A DNA stretch of 64,000 bases from Fratercula arctica (lineage: Eukaryota; Chordata; Aves; Charadriiformes; Alcidae), in NCBI GenBank assembly GCA_947846985.1, contig CANTUZ010000007.1, positions 32,058,355-32,122,354 of the forward strand. Reading direction: 5' to 3'. How positions within the stretch are numbered: the first letter of the stretch is position 1; each line of letters begins with the position of its first letter. The position numbers and the translations under genes are program-made. This document shows positions 51,118-61,590 of the stretch, piece after piece. The notes under the pieces were generated by a model. That model was not told where the DNA came from and did no database searches. It worked only from the letters and a program-made list of their open reading frames with translations.

Positions 51118-51325
51118 ACTTGGATTGGGAATCGAAGACGGAAATATCGTTTAATGGGGATTGAGGTCCCACCCCCTAGAGGAGGTCCTGCTGATTTCTC
51201 TGATCAATCTGAATTTGTTTCTAAATCAGCACTTAATCCAGGAGAGGAAACTGCTACTGAAGTGGGGGATGATAATGATAGGAATGATGAAGTATCAATC
51301 TGCTTATCTGAAGGAAGCTCACAAG
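51118..51325 (+). CDS. HDX: HDX coding exon 6: recognition helix of homeodomain 2 and proline/acidic region
   Basis: 208 nt, residues 492-560 plus one base of the next codon, the only phase-1 boundary in the gene. It opens TWIGNRRRKYR: Trp493 and Asn496 are the homeodomain Trp48 and Asn51 equivalents, with Ile in place of Phe49 and Gly at position 50, as in homeodomain 1. GIEVPPPRGGPADFS follows, then an acidic stretch (GDDNDRNDE) and SICLSEGSSQ. The split codon G|AA (Glu) joins to exon 7. The donor CAAG|GTATTT lacks G at +5 and is weak; retention gives Gly-Ile-stop. Confidence 0.96.
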
Positions 51326-54300
51326 GTATTTGAAAATGCAGTTATTACTGTGCGTATATTTCTAATTCTGTGCAGTGTGCATGCTTTGGATTCTGTTGTA
51401 TACATTCAAAAACATCTGGAAGAGTGTCTGACAGTCACAAATTATCAGCCTTGGCCATACTGAAGGTACTGTTTGGTCTCTTTCTTCTGCTTCTCTCAAT
51501 ATGAATTTTTTTGGCTTTGTTATCACAAGGCTTGCAGAAACCTTTTTTCGTAAGACCTCTGTTTCTGCCAGATTCACCCAAAGTTAAATGACAAATTCAC
51601 AGTTTGCTGGTGCAACTGAGAGATGGACAGACGGTGTAAGTCTCACTTCCCTAGGAAGCCAGGTTTTAAAAAAAATGGTCTCTGTTAACCAGCTGGTTCT
51701 ACATAGTCAGGTTGAACATCCGTTCCTGTTAGCCTGAATCACACCAACAATTCTCATCTAAACAAGCACTGATGCGTGTGAGCCTGCCCGCTTTGAGCTG
51801 ACCAGAGCTGTGTAGTTACAGTTTTCCTGATATTAAACTCATGCTGATGAGATATATTCAGAAGGTGTGTTAGCTCAGACTTAGTCTTGAACTGAAAGAG
51901 CTTCACAGTATGTCAGAGCACAGCAGAGCGTCTGCCATTAAGCTGTCTGCGGTGCGTATACGCTCTCTGACAAGCAAATACAAACCAGCAGAAAAGATCA
52001 AAGTCAGTAGCAGGAGATTACTCACAGCCTTAGAACTGCACATACAGGGTGCCTCTGTGTTCTCAGGAAATTGCATGATCTTGAGTGATAAATGTCTCAA
52101 TCTTAATTCCCTTTTACTCCACCTCTCGGAACCGCATGACCACGTTAAATCAATCTCTTCCTTTCCCTCTTGTACATTAGCACTCTGGGCCTGGGGCAGA
52201 TGAACTGCCACTCGGCACAGCCACTAGCTTCACAAGCTCAACTAATTGCTCCCAGTGCTTCTGATTAGAAGAGATCAATAAAGCCTTTGCTCTCTAAACT
52301 AAAAGAAAGTCTGATCTAGTGCATGCTATTGCAGCTTAATATGCCAGACTTGATCTTGTCATTTTGTCTGAACAATTTAAAGGAAAGAACTACAAAAATG
52401 GAGAACTGCTGGGAATGAATTTGTGATAGCTTTGTCATATTCTACAGTAAAGAGAGTGAGATAATAAAGAAGTGGGTCAAGTGATTGAAAACCAAGTGAG
52501 ATGCAGAATCTAAGAGTCCTTGATTTGCCTGAGGTGTGGAAGGAACTGATTTAGTCAGATCTGCTTGAAAGAAAATGGTGACAGGGGAAGTCTGAATTCT
52601 CTGTAGCTTACAGTGAGGAATAACACCACATCTATTGAACGAGGCTTTCATAAACAAGATAAGGCTGTAAGACTATGAGTAGATTATTAGGGTCAAAGTT
52701 CAAGGAAGTGCAAGAAAACTATAGGATTTCCATAGCATCCAGGAATCCCACTTCCATTCCTTTATTCTACCATGAGAATTATTTCTGTTCATTTCTCCAG
52801 TTCAAAGGAGTAGGTTTCACTGCTGCAGCTCAGCTTATTTTGAACTTCCTAGAAAATATTTTCACCAATAATCATGTGTACTATTCAGTCACAGATGTGT
52901 GATTATTTTAATGTTTGGGAACTATAACTTCTGGTCCTAATTTATAAAAAAAACAAACCCAAAAACACAACAAAAAAAAAACCGCTCTCAAAGACAGGAA
53001 ACAGATATTTTTAGCCTCCTAATTAGAGTGAAAGTGTTGATGACACTTGCTCTTAAAATGTAGTGTGTAAATATTTACAAAAAAATAAAAGCTGTACTCT
53101 GATGCAAAATTAAGCATTAAAGTTCTCATAATGCCTTACCTTTTTTGAACATATGTTAATTGAATCCATACTTTGTGTAAATGAACACAGCTCTGTGGAG
53201 GCCATTATAGCTGTGCCAGTTTATATTAGCTGAGGATGAATATTTAAAGAGTTGCAAGTGCTGTAGGGAGTTGCTTTGTTTGGCTATTGAATCCAAGTGG
53301 TGACTGTCAGGGTTACGGAGCGCCCAGTGCTTTAGGCTGCTTCAGAGTCCCCGAGGTGCCTCTTCAGTGACCTTCATTGCTCCAACGATGGGGTTGTGTA
53401 CTGCTCCCTGCTTTACCATTCTCCCATTTGGACCCATTTGCTTTTGCTGCTTAGCAGAAGTTTTTCTCTGAAGTTGTGGCCTGTGGCAGATTAAATTTAT
53501 TTGAAGCAACTTCAAATAAAATTTGCGCAATTTAGAGATACGTTACTGGTAGAAAAGTTACTTAAAACAATCAGTGTCTCTGTATGGTCCAGCCTAAATA
53601 TCACCCTCTCTTTGCAACTGTTGGTAATCTCCGGTTAAATCCTGTTACCCCTGTGTTTGTGTGGAAGTGATACGCCCCTGCATCCCTATCTGCTCTCCCT
53701 TTCAGTATCCCACAGGGACATCTGCTGCCCATTCGCTCACCAGGCCTCCTTTCCTTGTCAGGTGCAATAGCTGGACTGTTTGACCCTTCTAATGCAAGTT
53801 CTGCCCTCTGCAGAACCCTGTCGTTTTAGTAGCACTTCGAAGGAGTGTGTTTCCAATTAATAGCATAGCTGTTAATGACATCATTTGAGTTTTTTATCAT
53901 AGCTGCCTTGCCTCTGTGTTTTGGTTTAGCTTCTGATTTGCTGTTTCTATCAGCCGTTTTCTTCTTGATAGTATATTAAATGTGGAGAATTAAAGTAAAT
54001 CTGAGAAACATACTTAATCATAGGGATGAACACACTTACCTTTCTTGTTTTTTCGTGTTGGCCATAGTCAGGGCTGGTAGAACCATCTAATGCTTGTGGT
54101 TGAAATTTAAGGGCAGGATTTTCTCTGTTTTCAAGTTGCTTATGCATAAGAGAGCAGCTTAGATTCACTAGGAATAAACATTTGCCATATAAGAATGAAA
54201 TAATCTGCCTAATCAGTTTTTGGTTTAAAACTAGTCAGTGCCTGCAAGGACGAGTTGGGTTTCTGATACGTACCCTATAATTTCAGGGCATGCAGTATTT

Positions 54301-54660
54301 TTCATATATCGTTTTATTTGAATAAATAAAAAAAAAGTTTTGGGCATGTCTGATGTGAAACTCTTCATCACCTTTGAATATTCCAACCTGAACCTAAGAA
54401 TAGGAAGGTTTTGGTATGTTGCAAGAGAGTAATTGATAGTTTTCCTGTTGTTTCAAGTAGTGATTGCCGTGACTTTGCCCTGAAATAATTGTGATATGAT
54501 GTCTTTTTTAATAAGGCATACAGTATTTTTATGAACAGACATTGAAAAGATGACTTTGCTTTTGTATCTAGCAGATGTGACATACTTAGTGGTAAAGACT
54601 ATTAATATTCCTTCAGCATAAAATTTGAATGAAATCTGAAAAAATAATTTATTTCTGCAG
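51326..54660 (+). other. HDX: HDX intron 6
   Basis: No recognisable exon or interspersed repeat. An 11-bp perfect inverted repeat with a CAA loop lies at 53496-53520. A run of A/C (52945-52982) is low-complexity. Other open frames are short and unremarkable. Confidence 0.75.
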
Positions 54661-54740
54661 AAGAGGCAAATGAAGCTCTTCAAAATGAAGAAATCGGTCA
54701 CAAAGATGATGACCAGAATCCAGTGTCTACTGATAATGTG
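54661..54740 (+). CDS. HDX: HDX coding exon 7: acidic linker
   Basis: 80 nt, completing residue 561 and encoding up to Val587; enters at phase 1 and leaves at phase 0 (TTTCTGCAG|AA and AATGTG|GTATGT). The product is acidic and polar (EEANEALQNEEIGHKDDDQ, then NPVSTDNV) and matches the less conserved part of HDX. The final Val supplies the hydrophobic position of a VKIE SUMO-consensus motif completed by exon 8. Skipping this exon alone would shift the frame; skipping exons 6 and 7 together (288 nt) would not. Confidence 0.95.
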
Positions 54741-56612
54741 GTATGTATACCTGTGCCTTTTCTTTTCCACTAACGTGACCTCCTTAATTGCTAATATTGA
54801 GGTTATTGTCCAACACTAGTGTTTTTCACAAGTTGAAAACTTCAGTCAAGTGTGCTAAGAGTCTGTCATTACTGGTTGAGCACTAAAAGAAACTGTACTA
54901 GAAGTACTAAAACACAGAACTATGCACGTTCAGTAGAAACTGAATTATACTGATTTTTCTGTATTAGAACAATCTGGTGTTCTTTCCTGGAGTGCAAAGC
55001 CCAATGCTTGGGTAGTGCTCTGTAAGTACCTAGTAAAACAGTAAGCATAAAAAAAAAACCCAGAAAGAGAATTGAAAATGTTTTTCTGTAGCTTTAAGAA
55101 AGTCAGGTATCTCTGGTGCTTCCTCTCTATAGCTAACCTTGAATATGTGCGATCAGACCAGGGTGGGTATGTGCTCTTCATTCCCATACCCTTGACAGGG
55201 CATTATTTAGATGTTTCTTGTTTTCTCACTGGCATTCCCTGTGAGTCAAGCACAGTTTTTCTGGCTGTTTTTAATTGACTGCAGTGAGACAAGGAAGGAA
55301 AGACAGAGGGAGGAGTCATGGCAAATAATGCAATATATCCCCTTTGTTTAGCCTGCCTTCTCTCAAATTAGAAGAAAGGAGAGGAGGAAGAGGAGAGAAG
55401 ACCCCAAGTGGTAGGGTAATTTTTATCTTAAAAGTTATCTGCAGAATGAACAGGTGATGGTTCCAGTTCCCAATTGCACTCTTAGTGCAGTCAGAGATTA
55501 AACGACAGGAGCTTAGAACATGACGAGAACATTTGTCTTAAATTAATCACAACCTGAAGTGGGAAAGCGAACAGGAGATTTCCTTCCCTCTATATAAAGA
55601 GAGAGGAGAGAATGTTTTCTTTCTTTTGTAAATACATGATCATCCTATGCGTAAACTGAAATCCCATGGCTGTATTTTCTGTCGTTGCCTGAATAGAAAC
55701 AGCTGCCTTTTTCTCTTCTGTTTACCTTAATGGCCTGCTGTGACCTTAGATATAATCACTCTGATTTTCAGGCTGATGCATTTACCATGGAGATGCAGAA
55801 TGTAAAATGACAAAGGTAAAAGGTTTGCAGAGATGATGTCTGAGATACTCGGTTCTCCAGTCTACCTGAACTCCAGCATTATATAATTCGATATAATAAG
55901 AGGGGGGGAAAAAGAGGAGTCATTTTTTCATACTCTGTTCTGAAAACACTGTAACAAAATTTTTAAAATGTATGCAGTTAAAATTGGACTAACATACATT
56001 GAACTTGCATAAGAGATAGGGTTTTCTTATTTGAAATTCTAATCTGTTCTTTCCCCTACTATCTTAAAATGTATAATTATAAGAAAGATGGTGTGAATGT
56101 TTGGCACTTATTTAGAGACTCTTCCCTCAAGCTGAGTCTGAAAACAAAAATATTTGAATCACAGTCTTACTCGGGGTATGATACAGCAGCAGATCTTTGT
56201 GACATTAAGCCTTTTGAAACGTTAGCACTTCAGCTGGGTTGTCAGACACTGAAGCACAGAAAATGTGGTTTATCCTCCCTGCCTTCAACACATACTCGTG
56301 AGCTTGGTGGGTACTACTGCTGAGAGACTGTTAGAGACTAGCGAGAGACTGGCAGCTTCTCTTTAAGGATTCCTCCTTGGTAAATAGAAGGAAATTTCTG
56401 ATGACTGGTCTGCAAACAGACCGGAGAGACACGCATGCTGCAGAGAAGAAACCTCCTCTAAAATAACACCTCAAGAACTAACCATTACAGTGTATTATGT
56501 CCATGTGGGCCCTTGCCTACCTTGTGTTAAACGGTATACTAAAAGATGTAGTAAAATTGCTTCGACTTGTTGTAAAAGTTTATGAGACTGTATAGAACTG
56601 TCAAAACAATGA

Positions 56613-56655
<43 letters not shown>

Positions 56656-57496
56656 AAAAATCCAAACACCTTTTCTTACATTACCACTGCTTCCCTCTGA
56701 AAAAAAATAGTGAAATCTGTAGTTTGATCTGGGAACTCATCCTTCTGAGTTCTTGGTAGAAGATGCCATTCTTATCACTATCTGTCATAATTCATTCAAT
56801 CTGTTTGAGATCTAGCTTAGATATTTCTACGTTCTAAATAGCATTACGATTGGCCTTTAATGTCGTACTTTACAAACGTTTAGAAACCAAATATAAAAAG
56901 CTACCAAGAATTTTTGTGAATTAAGTGAGTGTCCATGTCTGTGCATTTGGGAACTGTCCTTTGGATCAACATCCTCTGTTGTTTAGGGCATTTGACTTGC
57001 ACTATGGCCAAAGAAGGCCAAAGGAGACCCCTTCACTTTTTTTAGGCCAGAAGTAGGTCAGTTAGGACTTGCCTGTCACTTACCATAATGTCTGTTTTGC
57101 TCCAGAGGAATAAACTTTCCTAACCTTCTCCACCCCACAGGAGGCCTTCAACAAAAGGTTTATAGAATAAAATGCAGGGTTGTGCAGGCTGTAATGAGTT
57201 GTAGTATGTAACTTAGTGCCAAAAGGATGGTGACAAATAGCTCCTCCTCTGTAAACAGCCTGTCGCCATGGCAGCAGCTCCGAGTAGCCAGTCTCAGTTT
57301 GGATTCTTCCTGCATCTTGTGGCTGAGGTGCATGATTGCCATCTAATGGGGGCTCCACAATTCAAAATTTCTCGTGAGCCAGCAAAAGGTCCTGTTGCCT
57401 TTGTCCTTTCATGGCAGTTTGAGATACGGATTGTTGCTTCTTTGCCTGATCTATGCGTTCGAATGCTTGGAATGAACCATTTGCTTCTATTTTCAG
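54741..57496 (+). other. HDX: HDX intron 7
   Basis: Contains a candidate alternative exon at 55772-55815 (see findings) and the A33 tract at 56621-56653. Other open frames, such as 57268-57516 running out of frame into exon 8, are not supported as coding. Confidence 0.7.
56621..56653. repeat. A33 homopolymer tract
   Basis: 33 consecutive A, then G and A6. The preceding about 400 bp are of mixed composition, unlike neighbouring T-rich intron sequence, which raises the possibility of a retroposed 3' end. There is no canonical AATAAA within 40 bp upstream and no clear target-site duplication. Confidence 0.9.
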
Positions 57497-57580
57497 AAAA
57501 TAGAAATTATAGATGATGAAGAAAGTGATATGATAAGTAATTCTGAAGTGGATCAAATGAGTTCTCTTTTGGATTATAAG
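57497..57580 (+). CDS. HDX: HDX coding exon 8: SUMO-motif and acidic segment
   Basis: 84 nt, 28 residues (588-615), phase 0 on both sides (CTATTTTCAG|AAA and TATAAG|GTGAGT). It encodes KIEIIDDEESDMISNSEVDQ followed by MSSLLDYK, close to the known HDX peptide. Together with Val587 it forms VKIE followed by an acidic run, a strong match to the negatively charged SUMO-conjugation consensus; IEIIDDEES also resembles a SUMO-interacting motif. Both functions are inference from motif. Symmetric exon, skippable in frame. Confidence 0.96.
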
Positions 57581-60077
57581 GTGAGTAATTAGGCTATGAA
57601 ATATTAGGTGGGATAGTCCTTCACAGGACGTTCAGATAGGTGTTTCTGTAAGGAATTCAGTGAAGGCGTGGGGGAACCTGGGACTCCTGCTCTTATCAGG
57701 GTACCACACCTCATCCCCTCACTCATGTCTCCTCATCCCATTTACAGCCAGATTACCTGTATTTCAGCCCAGAGGGAGGCAGGAAAAATCCCATTTCTAC
57801 AGAGCAGTTACATTACTGTAGTTGTAGCCATCTGCTGCGCCCACCATGTGTCCCAGACAGAGCAATTGATTGAGCTTCTAAACCAAAACTTTCGTTTTGT
57901 GTGAGAATTGTTCTTTGGAGTGTTAGGGCACACTTTGACATGCAGCGTGATGCTGACAGCTCTGGAAAGGGACACAACAGCTGGAATCCTCTAATAAACT
58001 GGGGGGATCTGAGAAGAAGGCATTCTCGCAATGTAGTGCAGAAGATGTCTGGAAGCAGAACTTGTGGGAGGGAGGAAAAGCAGTGGGATACCTGGCAGCC
58101 CCTGTCTTCTGCCAAATGGTAAAGGTTATGCCTGTGTTACTGCTCTCCTGAGACTTGCTGCAGTTCGGTGTTGTATACTGAGCATGTTTTTAATCTATGT
58201 AGCTGATTTTTTTTTTTTTTTACTTAGAAAACAGGTGCATTCTACTAATGATAATTGCCAAAATAATAAATAGATCATCTTTTCAGAACAAAAATAACTC
58301 CTTCAAGCAGTGTTTTCCTGGTAGGGGCAGTGGAGAATGAATACGGAGAGGGAATAACCTTTTCTTAATGTCACCTGTCGCCACAGTGAAAGGCTTGTTG
58401 TGACAGCGTGCCCTACAGAACCTTGTTCGTTGTTTGACATTAGTTGATTAGTCTTTGTGCCTGTGTGTTTTCTGCATAAATCTGAATGCCTCCTTTGGCT
58501 GGGCAAAATCCATTGCTAAATAGGCAACTTCTGAGTTTCCATCTGAAAGAAATGCATTCATCTGCTTTTTGCAGCCCAAGCATCTCTCTGATTCTCAGAG
58601 CTGTTATAACCTGGAACAGTACGGTGAGCAATGTTTTGATCGAAGAAACGTGAAGTTTCTGGGGAAAAACAACCCAAAACCAACAACCATTTTTAGAGGC
58701 TTCTTACAAACCTTCCAGTTCATCACGTGGTCTCACTTTTTCTTATCAACTAAAGTTGAATCACAGCCAGTCTGGCAAATGTAAGCATGAATAACACTGT
58801 GTAGGTTGATGTTATTAAAAAATATATATTCTCATCATTAAAACAAAATCCAGCTTATAAGTTCACTATTGATATTTGCTTGTGTAATTATTTGCTGCCA
58901 CCAAAACCAGCCATCAAGGAACATTTTGTATGCAAAACTGCCAACCTAATTAATCATATGGTTGCATAAGCAAGGGTTGGTTTTTTCTTGCCTCTGATAT
59001 CCCTCAGTAAATGCAACACTTAACGTGAATTATCTGTGAACCTTTATAAATGCTTACATTCTGTTTTGTGCTTTGCATTGTACACCATTTCTGTGTATTT
59101 TTTTCATTATTATCTTATGGAGGATGCACATTTGCTGCTACTATGCAGACATCTTTTGTAGAAATGCACAATGACTTTGATCTTGAAAAGTGAACTGTTT
59201 ATTTAGGTGACATGATCTTTCCAAAGGTAAGTAACCAGAGAAAATTAATTTTAGCTCTACGCTGATCAACAGATTTAGCATTTTGATCTTGCATACCAAT
59301 CAGTTGGTAAGTTTGAAGGAGAAGAGATACTCAGAATAAACTGAACTACTTATCAAACCGGAATTTTTAATTAAGTTTGTTATTTTTATATTAAGTGATT
59401 TCAAGTACAGTAACACGTATTTATGCAAAGGTTGGAAAATTGCCCTTTTATCCACAGCGTGCCCATTACTGCTATTTCTCCATTTTGTCAATACATTCCT
59501 ATTTATTCTGTGACCTGAGGGATCTTGAGGAGGTTGGTGAGCTGACACTTCATGATACATGTCAAACTCAGCTGCACTAGAGGATGCTATATTTTAATTT
59601 GTGGTAGCTTTGAGGAATTTTCAAGTTATTTTCCCTGGGCTTTGTGTCCAGTCTCCTGTTGTAATAATGGAATGTAGTTGCTGTCTCTTCTCACAGTCAC
59701 CCGACCTTTTCAAGATCACTTCTTCTAGGAAGAGACCTGGGCTTTCTTTTTCTTTATTTTAAAATGGAATTAGAGATCATCCTTTTAAAATAAAAAGCAG
59801 TGCATCTTTAAAAGGTTCATGTAAACCTAGACCCAAGTCATTAATGCTTTAATGATAGTCAGTAATTCTGAAATGCCACGTCTGCATTGTGCTATAATTC
59901 TATAACTATAGAACTCTTGGCTGTACTTAATATTGGTTTTGGCAGGAATAATAATAAACACATTTCCGCTCATTTTCACTAAAAACATTTAGTTTTAACG
60001 CAAGTATGTTTAGGTGTCATTAAAAAGGTGCAGTGCTGTTTATTATTTCCAGAACTTTATGTAATTTCCCCCCACAG
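57581..60077 (+). other. HDX: HDX intron 8
   Basis: No exon, mobile element or notable repeat recognised, apart from a T16 run at about 58207-58222. It ends in a C-rich acceptor tract (TTTCCCCCCACAG). Confidence 0.75.
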
Positions 60078-60200
60078 AATGAAGAAGTCCGATTCATTGA
60101 GAATGAGTTGGAGAATCACAAACAGAAGTATTTTGAACTACAGACGTTTACTCGGAGTTTGATACTTGCTATTAAATCAGATGATAAAGAACAGCAGCAG
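60078..60200 (+). CDS. HDX: HDX coding exon 9: helical segment
   Basis: 123 nt, 41 residues (616-656), phase 0 at both ends (CCCCACAG|AAT and CAGCAGCAG|GTAATT). The peptide (NEEVRFIENELENHKQKYFE, then LQTFTRSLILAIKSDDKEQQ) is rich in charged residues with hydrophobic residues at roughly heptad spacing, suggesting a short coiled coil or amphipathic helix that could mediate dimerisation (inference). It is closely similar to known HDX. Confidence 0.96.
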
Positions 60201-60829
60201 GTAATTCTTGAAGTAGGTTTTAATAATAGGTGTTTGTCATTTTGTGGTCTGTCACTCCCTTGGTTTTATTCCGTAGTACCCAGAGGCTCAAATTATGATT
60301 TAGGGCAGCATTGTGCTTAGCATCTTACACAAAAAGAAAAGCTGAACTTTAAAAAAAGATAGATCTTCTAATCTACACAAGCAATGACATAGACAAAGAA
60401 GCGTGACTTTTGCAAAGGGACAACCAGTGCACCAGTGGACATGAGGGACTGGGATTTGCCTGTTGTGAGATCTAAGATGTGAGATCTAGGGAAAAAAAGC
60501 CGGGCTTCTTCAGTTTTGTTGCACCATATTTAATATGTAGCATTTCTTCTGGTGCTTGGTTGGATCATGTCTTCTATGGGTAATGTTTTGTGCTTTTACG
60601 AAGAGATTTTGTTGCTTTTATTTTTTTCCTTTTGCCTTTAAGCTGTGTCATCTTGGATAACGTTTTTCCTTTCAATATCTGTCAATACTGACCCCTTTTT
60701 TTTACCCATCCAATACCAACGCTGACTGAAAAGCTCAACAAAGTTTTTTCACTACATGTTTAAAAGACATTTGAATGCTGACATAAAGCATATACCTAAT
60801 ACTGTATCATAATATTTTTTTACTTATAG
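60201..60829 (+). other. HDX: HDX intron 9
   Basis: 629 bp, the shortest intron. It starts GTAATTCT and ends TTTTTTTACTTATAG. No other feature recognised. Confidence 0.85.
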
Positions 60830-60955
60830 GCACTGCTCTCAGACTTACCTCCTGAACTGGAAGAAATGGATTTCAATCACGCATCCCCAGAGCCTGATGA
60901 TACCTCATTCAGCTTGTCCTCTTTATCAGAGAAAAATGCCTCAGACAGTTTGTGA
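60830..60955 (+). CDS. HDX: HDX coding exon 10: C-terminus and stop
   Basis: 126 nt including TGA at 60953-60955; residues 657-697. It encodes ALLSDLPPELEEMDFNHASP, then EPDDTSFSLSSLSEKNASDSL. This is the conserved HDX C-terminus: an acidic, Ser-rich tail with interspersed Leu/Phe, of the kind seen in transactivation segments (inference). Coding exons 2-10 together contain no internal stop, so the gene appears intact. Confidence 0.97.
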   Translation, partial: ALLSDLPPELEEMDFNHASPEPDDTSFSLSSLSEKNASDSL

Positions 60956-61590
60956 TTTTTTTTTTTTAATTGACAAAAAAGAAAGCCTGTGTAACACACA
61001 GGTTTCAAGAGATTGGCATTTTGCTATCTAGCATTCTTCAGTCCAAAAAAAAGAAAGCCCAAGGTGAAGTAGACCTTCCTGAAGGATGACTGTAGTACAT
61101 CATGGCTACAGTTTGCAGCGTCAAGAAATTTCAAATGTTGTTTGTGGTAAATGAAAGAACTGCGTGAGGAAAGGTTTCACTTTTAGCAGTTTGGCTTTGA
61201 TTAGGATAACTTCTGACTTTCCAGAATAACTCTCGCTCTGTAGCAAAGTCTTTTTGAGCAGGGATCCAAGAATGGAAAACAAATGTCCTGTTACACAGAC
61301 AGCTAATTCTTCTTCAGAGTTGCTTGCTCACCAGTCCTGTTTGTTATTTTTTTTTCCCCATTTTTACTCAGGTAGGTGGACTAAAAATTGGGAATCCAAA
61401 TAGAATAATGGGCTTTTTATGAGTTTTGCTTGAACCCTTTTGAAATATGAAATTAAACTAAAGTGTTTTTCGTTATGTGACTTCAGATTGTTGAATCTTC
61501 CATTTTCTGACCAAAACAGCTGAAGAAACTCTGAAACGTTAACTGAGAGATTTGAATTATTGTCAATAAATTATTAACATGAAGAAGCAG
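60956..61590 (+). other. HDX: HDX 3' untranslated region (minimum extent)
   Basis: AT-rich non-coding sequence directly after the stop. The first canonical AATAAA is at 61565-61570, so the shortest likely transcript ends about 15-30 nt later. ATTAAA variants at 61452-61457 and 62057-62062 could give shorter or longer forms. Mammalian HDX transcripts have long 3' UTRs, so the real UTR may extend well past this point. Confidence 0.6.
61565..61570 (+). terminator. HDX: Polyadenylation signal AATAAA
   Basis: The first canonical hexamer downstream of the HDX stop (610 nt after it), with GT-containing sequence (AGTGTTGTAAC) about 25 nt downstream, as expected for a cleavage-stimulation element. 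I did not see another canonical AATAAA before the end of the window. Confidence 0.55.

Larger units (their letters stand above)
14868..61590 (+). other. HDX: HDX gene (highly divergent homeobox), whole transcription unit
   Basis: The nine coding exons listed separately join into one 697-residue frame that I recognise from family knowledge as the orthologue of vertebrate HDX (human about 690 residues). It is a nuclear homeodomain protein, presumably a DNA-binding regulator; its targets are not known to me. Order: homeodomain 1 (residues about 4-63), Ser/Thr/Gln-rich linker (64-440) ending in a basic SRKRA patch, homeodomain 2 (about 446-505), acidic stretch (about 530-615), predicted helical segment (616-656), acidic Ser-rich C-terminus (657-697). 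Basic clusters follow each recognition helix and can serve as nuclear localisation signals. Intron sizes range from 629 bp (intron 9) to about 10.5 kb (intron 4). The transcription start and 3' end are inferred; the coding structure is seen directly. Confidence 0.96.
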
